Under the pieces are notes generated by a model. It had not been told where the DNA came from and searched no databases. It was given only the letters and a program-made list of their open reading frames with translations. From positions 7,432,501 to 7,496,500 of the forward strand of contig NZ_CP071091.1 of assembly GCF_017301635.1 (NCBI RefSeq): DNA of 64,000 nt, read 5' to 3'. A program made the position numbers and the translations under genes. This stretch comes from Myxococcus landrumus (GTDB lineage Bacteria; Myxococcota; Myxococcia; Myxococcales; Myxococcaceae). This document shows, in pieces, positions 45,371 to 53,316 of the stretch (position 1 is its first letter; each line of letters opens with the position of its first letter).

Positions 45371-46288
45371 GTGAGGGACGAGGACTGCGCGGAGCTGCTG
45401 CAATGGATTGCGCCCCGGTTGCGGCTGCGGCCGGAGGGCTTCCGGCGGGTCCGCGGGCAGGTCTGCAAGCGCATGGCGCGGAGGCTCGCGGCGCTGGGGC
45501 TTGCGAGTGTCTCGGCGTATCGCGCGAGGCTGGAGTCGGACCCGGAGGAGTGGGCGGTCCTCGACGCGCTCTGCCGCGTCACCATCTCCCGCTTCTATCG
45601 GGACGCCCGCGTCTTCGATGTCCTGCGCGAGGCGCTGCTGCCCGCGCTGCTGGAGTCCTCCCCGGTGTTGCGAGTCTGGAGCGCGGGCTGTGCCTCTGGC
45701 GAGGAGCCCTACACGGTGAGCATCCTGTTCCGGCTGGGACTGCTGCCTCGGTTTCCGGGGGCCCGCCTGGAGCTCGTCGCCACGGAGGTGGATGCGGGGC
45801 TGCTCGAGCGGGCGCGGCGGGGATGTTATCCGCGGGGGACGTTGAGGGAGCTGCCGCCTTCCTGGGTGGCGCGAGCCTTTCCGGGGTCGGGCTCGGAGCC
45901 GTGTCTTTCGCCTGAGTATCGGGAGGGGCTCGTCTTCCAGCGGGAGGACTTGCGGGTGGGCATGCCGGAGGGGCCCTTCCAGCTCGTGCTGTGTCGCAAC
46001 GTCGCGTTCACGTACTTCGCGCCGCCGCTCCAGCGGGAGGTGTTGGCGGGGTTGGTGGCGAGGCTTGCTCCGGGAGGGCTGCTCGTCACAGGGGATGGGG
46101 AGTCATTGCCGGAAGGGGGCGTCGCGTTGGAGCGTGTCGCGGGCCCGCTGCCCATCTTCCGAGTCCCCGCAGGGCCGAGAGTCCTGGCGCCGGGTCCCTC
46201 CGCACCCGCGAAACACAGGCTCGATGTTTCAGATGGGGGAGGGGGATGTGACGCACTCCGCCTTGAGAGAAGTGTGAGCACCCGATAG
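45371..46288 (+). CDS. CheR-like methyltransferase, orphan
   Basis: 305 residues, GTG start. The N-terminal helical CheR domain (RVRGQVCKRMARRLAALGL, VTISRFYRDARVFDVL) is followed by the SAM-binding domain RVWSAGCASGEEPYTVSILF (AGCSTGEEPYS-like) and LVATEVDAGLLERARRG, then LVLCRNVAFTYFAPPLQREVL. By family it methylates Glu side chains of chemoreceptors; no receptor, CheB or kinase is next to it, so its target could be different. The C-terminal 40 residues are low complexity. A short ACCCG/CGGGT hairpin with a T-rich end overlaps its stop (46280-46304). Confidence 0.9.
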   Translation: MRDEDCAELLQWIAPRLRLRPEGFRRVRGQVCKRMARRLAALGLASVSAYRARLESDPEEWAVLDALCRVTISRFYRDARVFDVLREALLPALLESSPVLRVWSAGCASGEEPYTVSILFRLGLLPRFPGARLELVATEVDAGLLERARRGCYPRGTLRELPPSWVARAFPGSGSEPCLSPEYREGLVFQREDLRVGMPEGPFQLVLCRNVAFTYFAPPLQREVLAGLVARLAPGGLLVTGDGESLPEGGVALERVAGPLPIFRVPAGPRVLAPGPSAPAKHRLDVSDGGGGCDALRLERSVSTR

Positions 46289-46340
46289 CACGACGGGTCT
46301 TCTTGGGACGGAATCCCTGGTCGGGAGGGAATGCAACGGT

Positions 46341-47222
46341 ATGCGCAAGGCGCTCTGTGCGGTCGCGACGTTGATGCTGTGGGCCTGTGGTGATGAGCCT
46401 TCGCGGGCGAAGCAGGATGGACTGTCGTTGGGCAGCGAGACGGGCGTCACGCAGGGCGCGTTCAGCCGCGAGACGGGAGAGGTGTCCTTCTCCTCGCGCG
46501 AGGTAGAGCCCGGCGTCTACCGGCTGGAGGTGCGGCTGAGAGGGATGACGTTGTCGGGGTTGATGGACCCGGCGAGCGGTGTCTCCACGTTGGATGGCTT
46601 CGCGGATGAAGGCGCGGCGGACACGCAGTTGACGGACGCGGACCGGGAGCTGCTCAAGTCGCTCTACGACGCGCTGAGCGCGGAGCTGCCGGTGGGTGAC
46701 GCGGCGGCGCCGGAGGCCATGTATCTGCGGCGCGCGGTGGGCCTGTGGGCGCAGCACCCGTCCACGGTGGAGCTTCAGCGCACGGTGATGGGCGAGCAGG
46801 GGCGCGGCTACACCATGCTGTGCAGCTACGCGCGCTGCAATGGCCGGAACACGGGCAGCTGCGGCGGTGTGTACAACTGGTATTCGTATTCGAAGCACGA
46901 CTGCAACAAGGGGGGCTTCAGCTACGCGGGCAACCAGCAGATCGCGCAGCTGGGTGACCATGCCTCGTGCAACGGGGATGAGTACTACCTGAACGGAAGC
47001 ACGTGGGTGTGCGGCGAGCCGGACCACTGGTCGCGTCCCAAGGTGATGGGCAACTGCTTCGGCCGCTGCGGCGGTGACTGTGGTGGTGACACGCAATACA
47101 CGCTGGATGCGACGAACCACGACGGCTGTGTTCGCAACGGGCACATGCTGGCGAGCGCCTGGTGTGACGACCAGTTCGTGTCCGCGGCGGACGACGAGCT
47201 GTTCGCGCCCAACTGCTACTGA
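46341..47222 (+). CDS. Cys-rich lipoprotein with phospholipase A2-like HDxC motif
   Basis: 293 residues. Lipoprotein signal (ALCAVATLMLWACGDE). Residues about 20-135 are a poorly conserved region. The C-terminal half has twelve or more Cys and the pattern GNCFGRCGGDCG followed by TLDATNHDGCVRNGH and WCDDQF, which resembles the calcium loop (GxCG) and catalytic HDxC of secreted phospholipase A2. The spacing is close but I cannot verify homology. If correct, it could hydrolyse lipids at the cell surface. Two small envelope genes follow at 3 and 12 bases, suggesting one transcript. Confidence 0.85.
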   Translation: MRKALCAVATLMLWACGDEPSRAKQDGLSLGSETGVTQGAFSRETGEVSFSSREVEPGVYRLEVRLRGMTLSGLMDPASGVSTLDGFADEGAADTQLTDADRELLKSLYDALSAELPVGDAAAPEAMYLRRAVGLWAQHPSTVELQRTVMGEQGRGYTMLCSYARCNGRNTGSCGGVYNWYSYSKHDCNKGGFSYAGNQQIAQLGDHASCNGDEYYLNGSTWVCGEPDHWSRPKVMGNCFGRCGGDCGGDTQYTLDATNHDGCVRNGHMLASAWCDDQFVSAADDELFAPNCY

Positions 47223-47225
47223 GAC

Positions 47226-47603
47226 ATGGGCCTCCGGAGTTGGCGGTGCGTTGGGGTGAGCGGGGCGCTGTGGGCCCTGCTCGCGTGTTCGTCCACGGCC
47301 TCGAAGACGGAGGCCGCGGAGGCGACGGTTCGGCGCTTCTTCGAGGCGCTGCCGTCGGGGGACTGTGAAGTCTTGGGGCCGCTGCTGGCCACCGGGGGCG
47401 GCATGCGCCCGTGCGAGGAGGCCGTGCGGGAGATGCGGGAGCACGGCTTGTCGCTGGTGGACATCGTGGAGTCGAAGTTGGATGGCAGGGATTCGGACGC
47501 GGTGCTGGTGAGGGCGCGAGTCGCGCAAGACGGTGAAGTGGGCAAGGAGCCGTGGTTGTTGCGCGTGGAGCGGCGGTCCGGTGGTTGGCGCGTTCGTTTC
47601 TGA
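47226..47603 (+). CDS. Small lipoprotein, second gene of envelope cluster
   Basis: 125 residues. Lipobox ALLACSSTA, then a compact alpha+beta domain (EATVRRFFEALPSGDCEVLGPLL ... WLLRVERRSGGWRV) resembling the NTF2-like/DUF4878 lipoproteins, which have a helix followed by a curved sheet. Only three bases separate it from the upstream PLA2-like gene and 12 from the next gene. Function unknown; it may assist or regulate the first gene's product. Confidence 0.82.
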   Translation: MGLRSWRCVGVSGALWALLACSSTASKTEAAEATVRRFFEALPSGDCEVLGPLLATGGGMRPCEEAVREMREHGLSLVDIVESKLDGRDSDAVLVRARVAQDGEVGKEPWLLRVERRSGGWRVRF

Positions 47604-47615
47604 GGGAGGCGGGAC

Positions 47616-48173
47616 ATGCGGGACATGGATGAGTTGGCCCCTCGGTTGAAATGGGGGCTGCTGGGGCTGGGCCTCGCGCTCGTGTTGCTCGTTCTCGTGA
47701 GCGTGCTGGAGTGGAGACCGCTCTCGAGCAAGACAGAGGCGATGGCTCCGGAGGCGGAGGTGGTCGCTCCAGGTGCTCAGGCTGCCCAGGCGACGAAGAC
47801 TCCCCGCGCCAAGGTCGTGTCGCCCGTGGAGGCTCTGCCCGCCGCGACGGTGGTGGCGCTGGAGCCCGGAGATGTGGTGCCGGAGCCGGAGGTGGAGAAC
47901 GCGCCGCCGCAGCAGAACGACGAGATACAGCCGGAGCTGCCGCAGACGGCGCGGTGGCGGCTGGAGAAGACGACGCACATCACCACGCTGCTGGGCCGCG
48001 ACGTGGAGCGGCTGGAGCGCGAGCGGGCTCAGGCGGACGCGCGAGGGGATGCGGGGCGGGTCCGTCAGCTCGACACGATGCTCCAGCGCAACCGGGGGCG
48101 CCTGGTCATCCTGCGTGAGGAGATTCGCACGTTGACGGACGCGGCGGAGCAGGAGTCCCGCAACGAGCGGTAG
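47616..48173 (+). CDS. Membrane-anchored coiled-coil protein
   Basis: 185 residues. One N-terminal membrane helix (LGLALVLLVLVSVLEW), a Pro/Ala/Val/Glu-rich linker (about 40-105) and a C-terminal coiled coil (about 110-185) with heptad-like charged repeats (LERERAQADARGDAGRV). Its topology suggests a periplasmic arm from the inner membrane. It is third in the cluster with the two preceding lipoproteins. A GC stem (CCGC/GCGG) and a TTTTTT run (48181-48186) just after the stop may terminate the transcript. Confidence 0.82.
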   Translation: MRDMDELAPRLKWGLLGLGLALVLLVLVSVLEWRPLSSKTEAMAPEAEVVAPGAQAAQATKTPRAKVVSPVEALPAATVVALEPGDVVPEPEVENAPPQQNDEIQPELPQTARWRLEKTTHITTLLGRDVERLERERAQADARGDAGRVRQLDTMLQRNRGRLVILREEIRTLTDAAEQESRNER

Positions 48174-48216
48174 CGAGCGGTTTTTTCACCTGACAGCAAG
48201 CACGACGAACGGGCGG

Positions 48217-49089
48217 CTACCTCGCGGAGCGGGAGCTGCGGGCCCAGCGAGCCCTCAGGACTTTCGCGAGGCTCTGACGCTGTCTTGCTCCGGAGCGACG
48301 CAGGGGGTCCTGCTTGGAGAGCCAGAATGGGTCGAGCCGCTTTGGATTCTCGCGCACCACGTCGACGAGCGCATCGAGGAGGTTCCGGACACGCTCCGGC
48401 TCCAGTCGCGCGGAGGGGGGCACCACGTTCCACAGTTGTTCCACCACCTGGACGATGCTGCCGTCTTCATAGGTAGCGACCCGGAGCGTGATGGCGAGCG
48501 CGCCGTCTGGGAGCTGTTCCGCGCCCCCCCAGAAGAGGACCGTGGAGTCTGTCTCGAGCGTTGGCAGGCCCTCGAGCCAGTCTTGCAGTGTCTGGGCCGA
48601 GAGCTCCTCGCCGGGAAGGAGGGGTTCATCGACAGTCTCCGCGGGCAAGAGGTCGAGCGCCCGCAGGTTGGGCGTGCCCGTCTGCGAAAAGACGACGGAG
48701 CGGATCCGTTTGCCGTCATCCTTGGCACGGGTCGAGAACACGTCGAGCCGACGTGCTTCCAGGTCGAAGACGTAGACGTAGACCGCCCTTCCGGTCTCGT
48801 CCGGGGTGACTCTCAGGCTGTCGTCCCCCTCTGTGATGCGGTCGCCCTCCGGTTCGTTGGGTCCCGGGATGTAGTGGCGCCAGCCCCAGGGGGCCTCATC
48901 GATGAGCTGGCACACCACGAACTGCATATCGCCTTGCGCGCGCTGAACGTGGGCCATGAGTTCATGCCCGAGGCCAGACGGATGGCCAGCCCAGTGCAGA
49001 TGGACCACCCCACGCCAGGGGCGCTCGGAGACGTGCTTGGGGGCTCCCGAGCCTGACGTGTACACAGCGATTGCGCCTGGAGTCGACAT
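48217..49089 (-). CDS. Conserved-looking protein of unknown function
   Basis: 290 residues with no signal peptide or membrane segment and ordinary composition. It begins MSTPGAIAVYTSGSGAP, has alternating hydrophobic patches (MQFVVCQLIDEAPWGWRHY, RAVYVYVFDLEARRLDVF) and ends in an Arg/Ser-rich tail. I recognise no domain. The Tyr/Val segments (about 95-115) suggest a beta-sandwich core. Start 49089 is an ATG with a weak binding site. Stop lies 43 bases from the stop of the convergent coiled-coil gene. Confidence 0.72.
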   Translation of the reverse strand: MSTPGAIAVYTSGSGAPKHVSERPWRGVVHLHWAGHPSGLGHELMAHVQRAQGDMQFVVCQLIDEAPWGWRHYIPGPNEPEGDRITEGDDSLRVTPDETGRAVYVYVFDLEARRLDVFSTRAKDDGKRIRSVVFSQTGTPNLRALDLLPAETVDEPLLPGEELSAQTLQDWLEGLPTLETDSTVLFWGGAEQLPDGALAITLRVATYEDGSIVQVVEQLWNVVPPSARLEPERVRNLLDALVDVVRENPKRLDPFWLSKQDPLRRSGARQRQSLAKVLRARWARSSRSAR

Positions 49090-49344
49090 GGGATGGCAAG
49101 TGTAACGCGAGAGGTTTCCAGGCCGTTGAAGAATCGCGAACTCCGAGGAGAACACTTGCATCGCTGCCCATTGCCCATCTGTGTGGCGTTGGGTTCCCCC
49201 TGTCCGATGTTCAACTCCCCGTCGCGGGATGCCCCCGAGGTGAAGTGACTGGAGCGCCGGATGTGATTCACTGACACCCGAGGCCTCATCCATCCGCTGT
49301 GGCTCCGTGTGACGGCCCACCGAATCTTTCGGAGGGGAGGCTCC

Positions 49345-49818
49345 ATGCGGAAGCTCCTGGCTTATGCGGGCACGGCGCTGGTCATCGCCGCCGTGCTGTC
49401 GTGGCCGATGGCGGCCCCCTCCTCGGAAGGGGAGCGCCGGCAGGGCGACTACCACGAGGAGTGCCAGAGCGAAGGCTGTGACACCGAGGAGCTGCGGGAG
49501 CTCTATGCCTCCTATGCCTCCGAGTGTCTGGATGAAGGGTGCTCGCCAGAAGAGGTCATCGAGCTGGCGGGGCATCCGGATGCCGTGGACGCGATGCGCG
49601 CGGCCTTCCAGCAACACGGCTGGAGGATAGACCCCAAGCACTTCCCCGCGTGCCGGCTGGAGCTGACGGAGACGTCGTGCGCCTTGCTGGCCCTGCTCTG
49701 CAAGGACCACTACCTGTGCCTGGATGGCGCGCAGGAGAGCGCCTGGTACGGCTGCGGCTTCTGCGTGGGAATCGGCTCATGCGCGGCGGGCGGGGGCAGC
49801 GAGAAGTGGGTGCCGTGA
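49345..49818 (+). CDS. Secreted 11-Cys protein, first gene of HTTM-like cassette
   Basis: 157 residues. Start 49345 has a very strong GGAGGGGAGG site. A signal-type N terminus (LLAYAGTALVIAAVLSW) precedes a mature region with 11 Cys and many Glu: EECQSEGCDTEELRELY, ECLDEGCSPEEVIEL, ACRLELTETSCALLALLC and YGCGFCVGIGSC. No lipobox is obvious, so it is probably exported as a soluble disulphide-rich protein. Its stop overlaps the next ATG (TGATG). The Glu- and Cys-rich composition next to an HTTM-like membrane gene raises the idea of a modified substrate. Confidence 0.82.
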   Translation: MRKLLAYAGTALVIAAVLSWPMAAPSSEGERRQGDYHEECQSEGCDTEELRELYASYASECLDEGCSPEEVIELAGHPDAVDAMRAAFQQHGWRIDPKHFPACRLELTETSCALLALLCKDHYLCLDGAQESAWYGCGFCVGIGSCAAGGGSEKWVP

Positions 49819-50408
49819 TGACGGAGTCCACGCCTTGGCGTGAGCGGCTGTTGGCGATGTGCGCGCCCGCGTTGCTGGTGCTGGTGGCGGCTGTTCATCT
49901 CTACCTCGTGGAGTCGAAGGGGCTGTCCCCGTGGAAGGGAGGCGGCTTCGGGATGTTCTCCACGGTGGACTCGCCCAGTGCTCGCTTCCTCCGGGTGTAC
50001 CTGGTGGAGGGTGCATCGGAGGTGCAGGTCCGCCTGCCCGACCGGATGAAGGAGCTGGGCTACGACGTCCGCGTGTTGCCGACGCACGATGCGCTGGAGG
50101 GACTCGCGACCCGGGTCGCGAATGGAACCTGGGTGCCCGAGCGGCTGGCCTCCGCCGTCACGCGCTACCAGGCGCTCCTCGCGGAGGGCGTCGAGCAGGC
50201 GCCCGGGGGCTCCGAGGTGGGGCGCGTCGACTTCATGGGCGTGCGCCTCCTGCGCATGCTGGAGCCTGGCGAGCCACCGCCTCCCCTCGGCCGGGCGCAT
50301 GTCTTCCAGCGCGTGCGCGTGGAGTTGTGGACGTTCCGGTTCGAGCCGTCCTCGGCGAGGCTGGTCGCCACCCGGCTGGCGGAGGCGAGCGCGGAGGTGC
50401 CGCCATGA
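49818..50408 (+). CDS. Membrane-anchored protein, second gene of HTTM-like cassette
   Basis: 196 residues. One N-terminal membrane helix (LLAMCAPALLVLVAAVHLYLV) then a soluble domain with KGLSPWKGGGFGMFSTVDSP, a pattern I associate with proteins encoded beside HTTM (vitamin K-dependent carboxylase-like) membrane proteins. The remainder is an alpha+beta domain (FMGVRLLRMLEPGEPPPPLGRA). The ATG overlaps the preceding stop (TGATG) and its own stop overlaps the next ATG (ATGA), so the three genes are translationally coupled. Function unknown. Confidence 0.8.
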   Translation: MTESTPWRERLLAMCAPALLVLVAAVHLYLVESKGLSPWKGGGFGMFSTVDSPSARFLRVYLVEGASEVQVRLPDRMKELGYDVRVLPTHDALEGLATRVANGTWVPERLASAVTRYQALLAEGVEQAPGGSEVGRVDFMGVRLLRMLEPGEPPPPLGRAHVFQRVRVELWTFRFEPSSARLVATRLAEASAEVPP

Positions 50409-51328
50409 GCCACGCCATTCCAGGAGAGGCTCCAGCGACATCCGCGCCGGCGAGGTCCTGGAGCGACGAGCTGCTCGCGAGCCTGCACGTCGACCGGTTC
50501 GAGCTCTGCGCCACGATGTCGCTGCTGCTCTTGATGCTCTATTCGAGCGGGGCCTTGCGGGTGAGGATTCCGCTGACCCTGGTCGCGGTGCTCGGGTTGC
50601 TGTTGCCCCGGCTCAAGCGCGAGCCGATGCTGTGGTTCATCGCCTTCGTCATCACGCTGGTGGGCACCTTCCAGGAGCGCTTCGAGGCGGACAATCACAA
50701 GTACCTCTTGAGCTACTGGTGTCTGGCCTTGTTCTGCGCGGCCTGCGCACGTGAGCCGGAGCGCGTCCTGGCCGTGAGTGCCCGAGCACTGGTGGGCGGG
50801 TGTTTCGCCTTCGCGGTGTTCTGGAAGCTCATCTCGGAGGACTACCTGGACGGGAGCTTCTTCCGCTACGCGCTGTTGCAGGACCCGCGCTTTCAGACGG
50901 TGGGGCAGGGCGTGGGACAGGTGACGGACGCCATGGCCGAGCTCAACACCGCGGCGCTGCACGCGTTGACGAACTACGACAGCACGTTGGGTTCGGTGCA
51001 GCTCGTCTCGACGCCGGCCGTGGACGGGCTGGCGACCCTGATGACGAGGTGGACGCTGGGAATCGAGCTCGCGGTCTCGCTGGCGTTCCTCGTCCCGATG
51101 CGAGGCGCGGTGGCGAGGAGTCGGGACGTGCTGTTGTTGGTGTTCGTCCTGTCGACCTATGCGCTCGCGCCCGTGCTGGGGTTCGGCTGGGTCCTGCTCA
51201 TCATGGGGCTGGCACAGTGCGAGGAGGACTCCCGGCTGTTTCCGGTGCTCTACCTGTTGGCCTTCGTCTGCCTCCAGGTCTACCGCTTCCCCTGGGGCTC
51301 GCTGCTCCAGGGGGGAGGACTGGCCTGA
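50405..51328 (+). CDS. HTTM-like polytopic membrane protein
   Basis: 307 residues with about eight hydrophobic helices (SLLLLMLYSSGALRV, MLWFIAFVITLVG, LVGGCFAFAVFWKLISEDYLDGS, LGIELAVSLAFLV). The segment FAFAVFWKLISEDYLDGSFFRYALL resembles the central motif of HTTM/DoxX-type proteins. HTTM domains are found in vitamin K-dependent gamma-carboxylase and its bacterial relatives. The catalytic residues of the carboxylase cannot be judged by eye. It is the third member of a coupled cassette with an exported Cys-rich protein. Confidence 0.8.
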   Translation: MSHAIPGEAPATSAPARSWSDELLASLHVDRFELCATMSLLLLMLYSSGALRVRIPLTLVAVLGLLLPRLKREPMLWFIAFVITLVGTFQERFEADNHKYLLSYWCLALFCAACAREPERVLAVSARALVGGCFAFAVFWKLISEDYLDGSFFRYALLQDPRFQTVGQGVGQVTDAMAELNTAALHALTNYDSTLGSVQLVSTPAVDGLATLMTRWTLGIELAVSLAFLVPMRGAVARSRDVLLLVFVLSTYALAPVLGFGWVLLIMGLAQCEEDSRLFPVLYLLAFVCLQVYRFPWGSLLQGGGLA

Positions 51329-51344
51329 CGGAGATGGATTCTCC

Positions 51345-51851
51345 TCACGACGTCGCGTTGAACGCGTCGTGATACGTCACCGAGCCCACGGGCCAGTCAC
51401 CGTGGAAGCGCAGGGCCTGGAAGTACTCGGGAGGCACGCCGGGGAGCACCAGCGCGGGCTGGGGTTGAAAGCCGAAGCGGCTGTAGAAGGCCGGGTCTCC
51501 GAGCAACACGCAGCCCGCGGCGCCCAGGTCCTTCAGCGCGGCCATCGAGGCGGTCATCAACCGCGCGCCGATGCCTTGCCCCTGTCGTTCGGGCAGCACG
51601 GAGATGGGGCCCAGTCCATACCAGCCCTTGGCGCCGGAGGAGATGCTCACGGGGGAGATGGCGACATGTCCGACGATGGCGCCACCGTCCTCCGCGACCA
51701 GGGAGATGGTCATCACTCCCGCGCGGCGGAGCGCGTTGACGATGAACTGCTCGGTGTGGTCCGTGTGGGGCGCGTTCTTGAAGGCGGCGACCGTCACGTG
51801 TTCGATGGCCGCGCTGTCAGCGGGGGCTTCGGGCCGGAGCGTCACGGGCAT
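51345..51851 (-). CDS. GNAT-family N-acetyltransferase
   Basis: 168 residues, normal for GNAT. Start 51851 has GAGGAACG upstream and overlaps the stop of the HD gene (TGATG), so they are coupled. Acetyl-CoA motif A is GPISVLPERQGQGIGARLM (Q/R-x-x-G-x-G type). The N terminus (LRPEAPADSAAIEHVTVAAF) and the C-terminal FYSRFGFQPQPALVLPG match the predicted YhbS-like branch. Substrate unknown, probably a small amine. Confidence 0.93.
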   Translation of the reverse strand: MPVTLRPEAPADSAAIEHVTVAAFKNAPHTDHTEQFIVNALRRAGVMTISLVAEDGGAIVGHVAISPVSISSGAKGWYGLGPISVLPERQGQGIGARLMTASMAALKDLGAAGCVLLGDPAFYSRFGFQPQPALVLPGVPPEYFQALRFHGDWPVGSVTYHDAFNATS

Positions 51852-52450
51852 CACGTTCCTCGAGGGTGGGGCTTGGGGGATTGCTCGCCCACCATACGCC
51901 GAGTCGTGTCGGCATCGATGAGCGTGCGCAAGGTGCTGAACAGCGGATGGCTGTCGGTGTACTTGCGGCCATAGGCCAGGTTGAAGGCGTAGTCGAAGTC
52001 GGCGGGGTTCCTGCCCTGGGTGTGCTGGAGAATCGTCTCCAGCTTGTCGAGCGCCTTCACGGCCTGGGCCTCGGGGGACGCGGCCTGCTCGTATTCGTCC
52101 CACAGGGAGAGGATGCGCTCGCGCAGCGGCGTGTCGAGCATCCGCGTCAACTGTCGCAGGTCTTCGCGCTCTCTTGCGCCCTTGTCGGGGTGGGCGCCCT
52201 GGTGGATGGCGGGGATGTCGCCGTGGATGGCTTCGCCCAGGTCGTGGACGACGCACATCTGGAGGAGCTTGAGCGGGTCCAGTCCAGGCAGTGAGTCGCC
52301 GAACACGAGCGCCATCAAGCACAGCCGCCAGGTGTGCTCGGCGGTGCTCTCCGGTCGGCCAGAGGAGGTGTGGCCACTTCGGAGGACATCCTTGAGCTTC
52401 TCCGCCTCACGGAGGAACGCGAGGCGACTCTGGAGGGTCTCGGTGTGCAT
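51851..52450 (-). CDS. HD-domain phosphohydrolase (YfbR/HDDC2-like)
   Basis: 199 residues. HD motifs: AEHTWRLCLMAL (first His), MCVVHDLGEAIHGDIPA (HD pair with following Glu and Asp) and a later Asp in ALDKLETI. This pattern matches the YfbR/HDDC2 group of 5'-deoxynucleotidases that hydrolyse nucleoside monophosphates with a divalent metal. Start 52450 follows AAGGACC. It is the upstream gene of a coupled pair with the acetyltransferase. Confidence 0.9.
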   Translation of the reverse strand: MHTETLQSRLAFLREAEKLKDVLRSGHTSSGRPESTAEHTWRLCLMALVFGDSLPGLDPLKLLQMCVVHDLGEAIHGDIPAIHQGAHPDKGAREREDLRQLTRMLDTPLRERILSLWDEYEQAASPEAQAVKALDKLETILQHTQGRNPADFDYAFNLAYGRKYTDSHPLFSTLRTLIDADTTRRMVGEQSPKPHPRGT

Positions 52451-52573
52451 GACAGGGTCCTTGCGGGTCACTGTCGAGCCTGGACAACCCGCTGCCCGGA
52501 GTCCACGCATGAAATATGCGCGAGGTTCAGCCTTGTGTAGCGTCATGGATGAGTCCTCGTCGAGGTCGGGGCC

Positions 52574-53128
52574 TCAGAGTGTCTCAACGAGGCGGGCCGC
52601 GGTGCCATCGGAGAGTGTCATCCGCGTCCAGCGGCACAGGCTGGCGCGGATGGGGATGATGGGGGAGGTGTTCGTGCCGCTGGGGAACTCCACGGAGGAC
52701 GGCGCGAGTGTCTCGCGCCAGCCGAGCGTGTCGAGCGCCGACTCCTTGAGGGCAATCTCGGCGGTGGAGTAGCGCCAGAGAGAGCGCCCCAGCAACTCGG
52801 AGAGAGGCACCGTGAACTCAGCGGCACGCGAGGGCGAGCACGCGAGCAGGCGGTGGGTCAGGTCGCAGATGAGATGCACGGGACGAGGGCTCTCGTTGAC
52901 GAGCCGGGCGAGGGCGTGGTCCGCCGCCGCGTCCAGACGGGCGGCCAGCAGGGACTCGACGCGTGTGCGTTCCGTGGGCTCCATGGCCTGTGTGCCGGCC
53001 TCCCAGCGGGAGATGGTGGACTGATTGACGCCGAAGAGCTCCGCGGCGTGGGACTGCTTGATGTGATGCAGCAGCCGCCAGCGCCGGAGGGCGATTCCGA
53101 GGGAAGGCTGCGGTAGGGTCTCGGTCAT
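52574..53128 (-). CDS. XRE-family regulator with PAS-like C-terminal domain
   Basis: 184 residues. The helix-turn-helix (about 12-60) reads IALRRWRLLHHIKQSHAAEL, then FGVNQSTISRWEAGTQ, a canonical XRE sequence. The rest (VHLICDLTHRLLACSPSRA, LLGRSLWRYST) resembles a small PAS- or MmyB-like ligand-sensing domain. It likely binds DNA as a dimer and responds to a small molecule. It lies 123 bases upstream of the HD/GNAT pair on the same strand and is divergent from the protease gene, either of which could be its target. Confidence 0.9.
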   Translation of the reverse strand: MTETLPQPSLGIALRRWRLLHHIKQSHAAELFGVNQSTISRWEAGTQAMEPTERTRVESLLAARLDAAADHALARLVNESPRPVHLICDLTHRLLACSPSRAAEFTVPLSELLGRSLWRYSTAEIALKESALDTLGWRETLAPSSVEFPSGTNTSPIIPIRASLCRWTRMTLSDGTAARLVETL

Positions 53129-53316
53129 GGCGCGAGGTGAGGGTGGACGGGGCAGCCAGAGGTAACGAGGGTGCGAGGATGATGCAGGGTGAAGGTTCCC
53201 GTCCCAGGCCCACCCTTCGGGTCGAGCACCTTCCCACGCGCCGGGACTCCGTTGCGCCCCACGATGACGCGGGCTGTGGGCAACTTGGGGGACACTTCAT
53301 CCGAGGTCTCAGGCTC

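Noticed and set aside
43048-45915. Long plus-strand frame opposite the M3 peptidase
   Set aside because: The minus strand has HEFGH and a lipoprotein signal; the plus frame is a biased-composition shadow.
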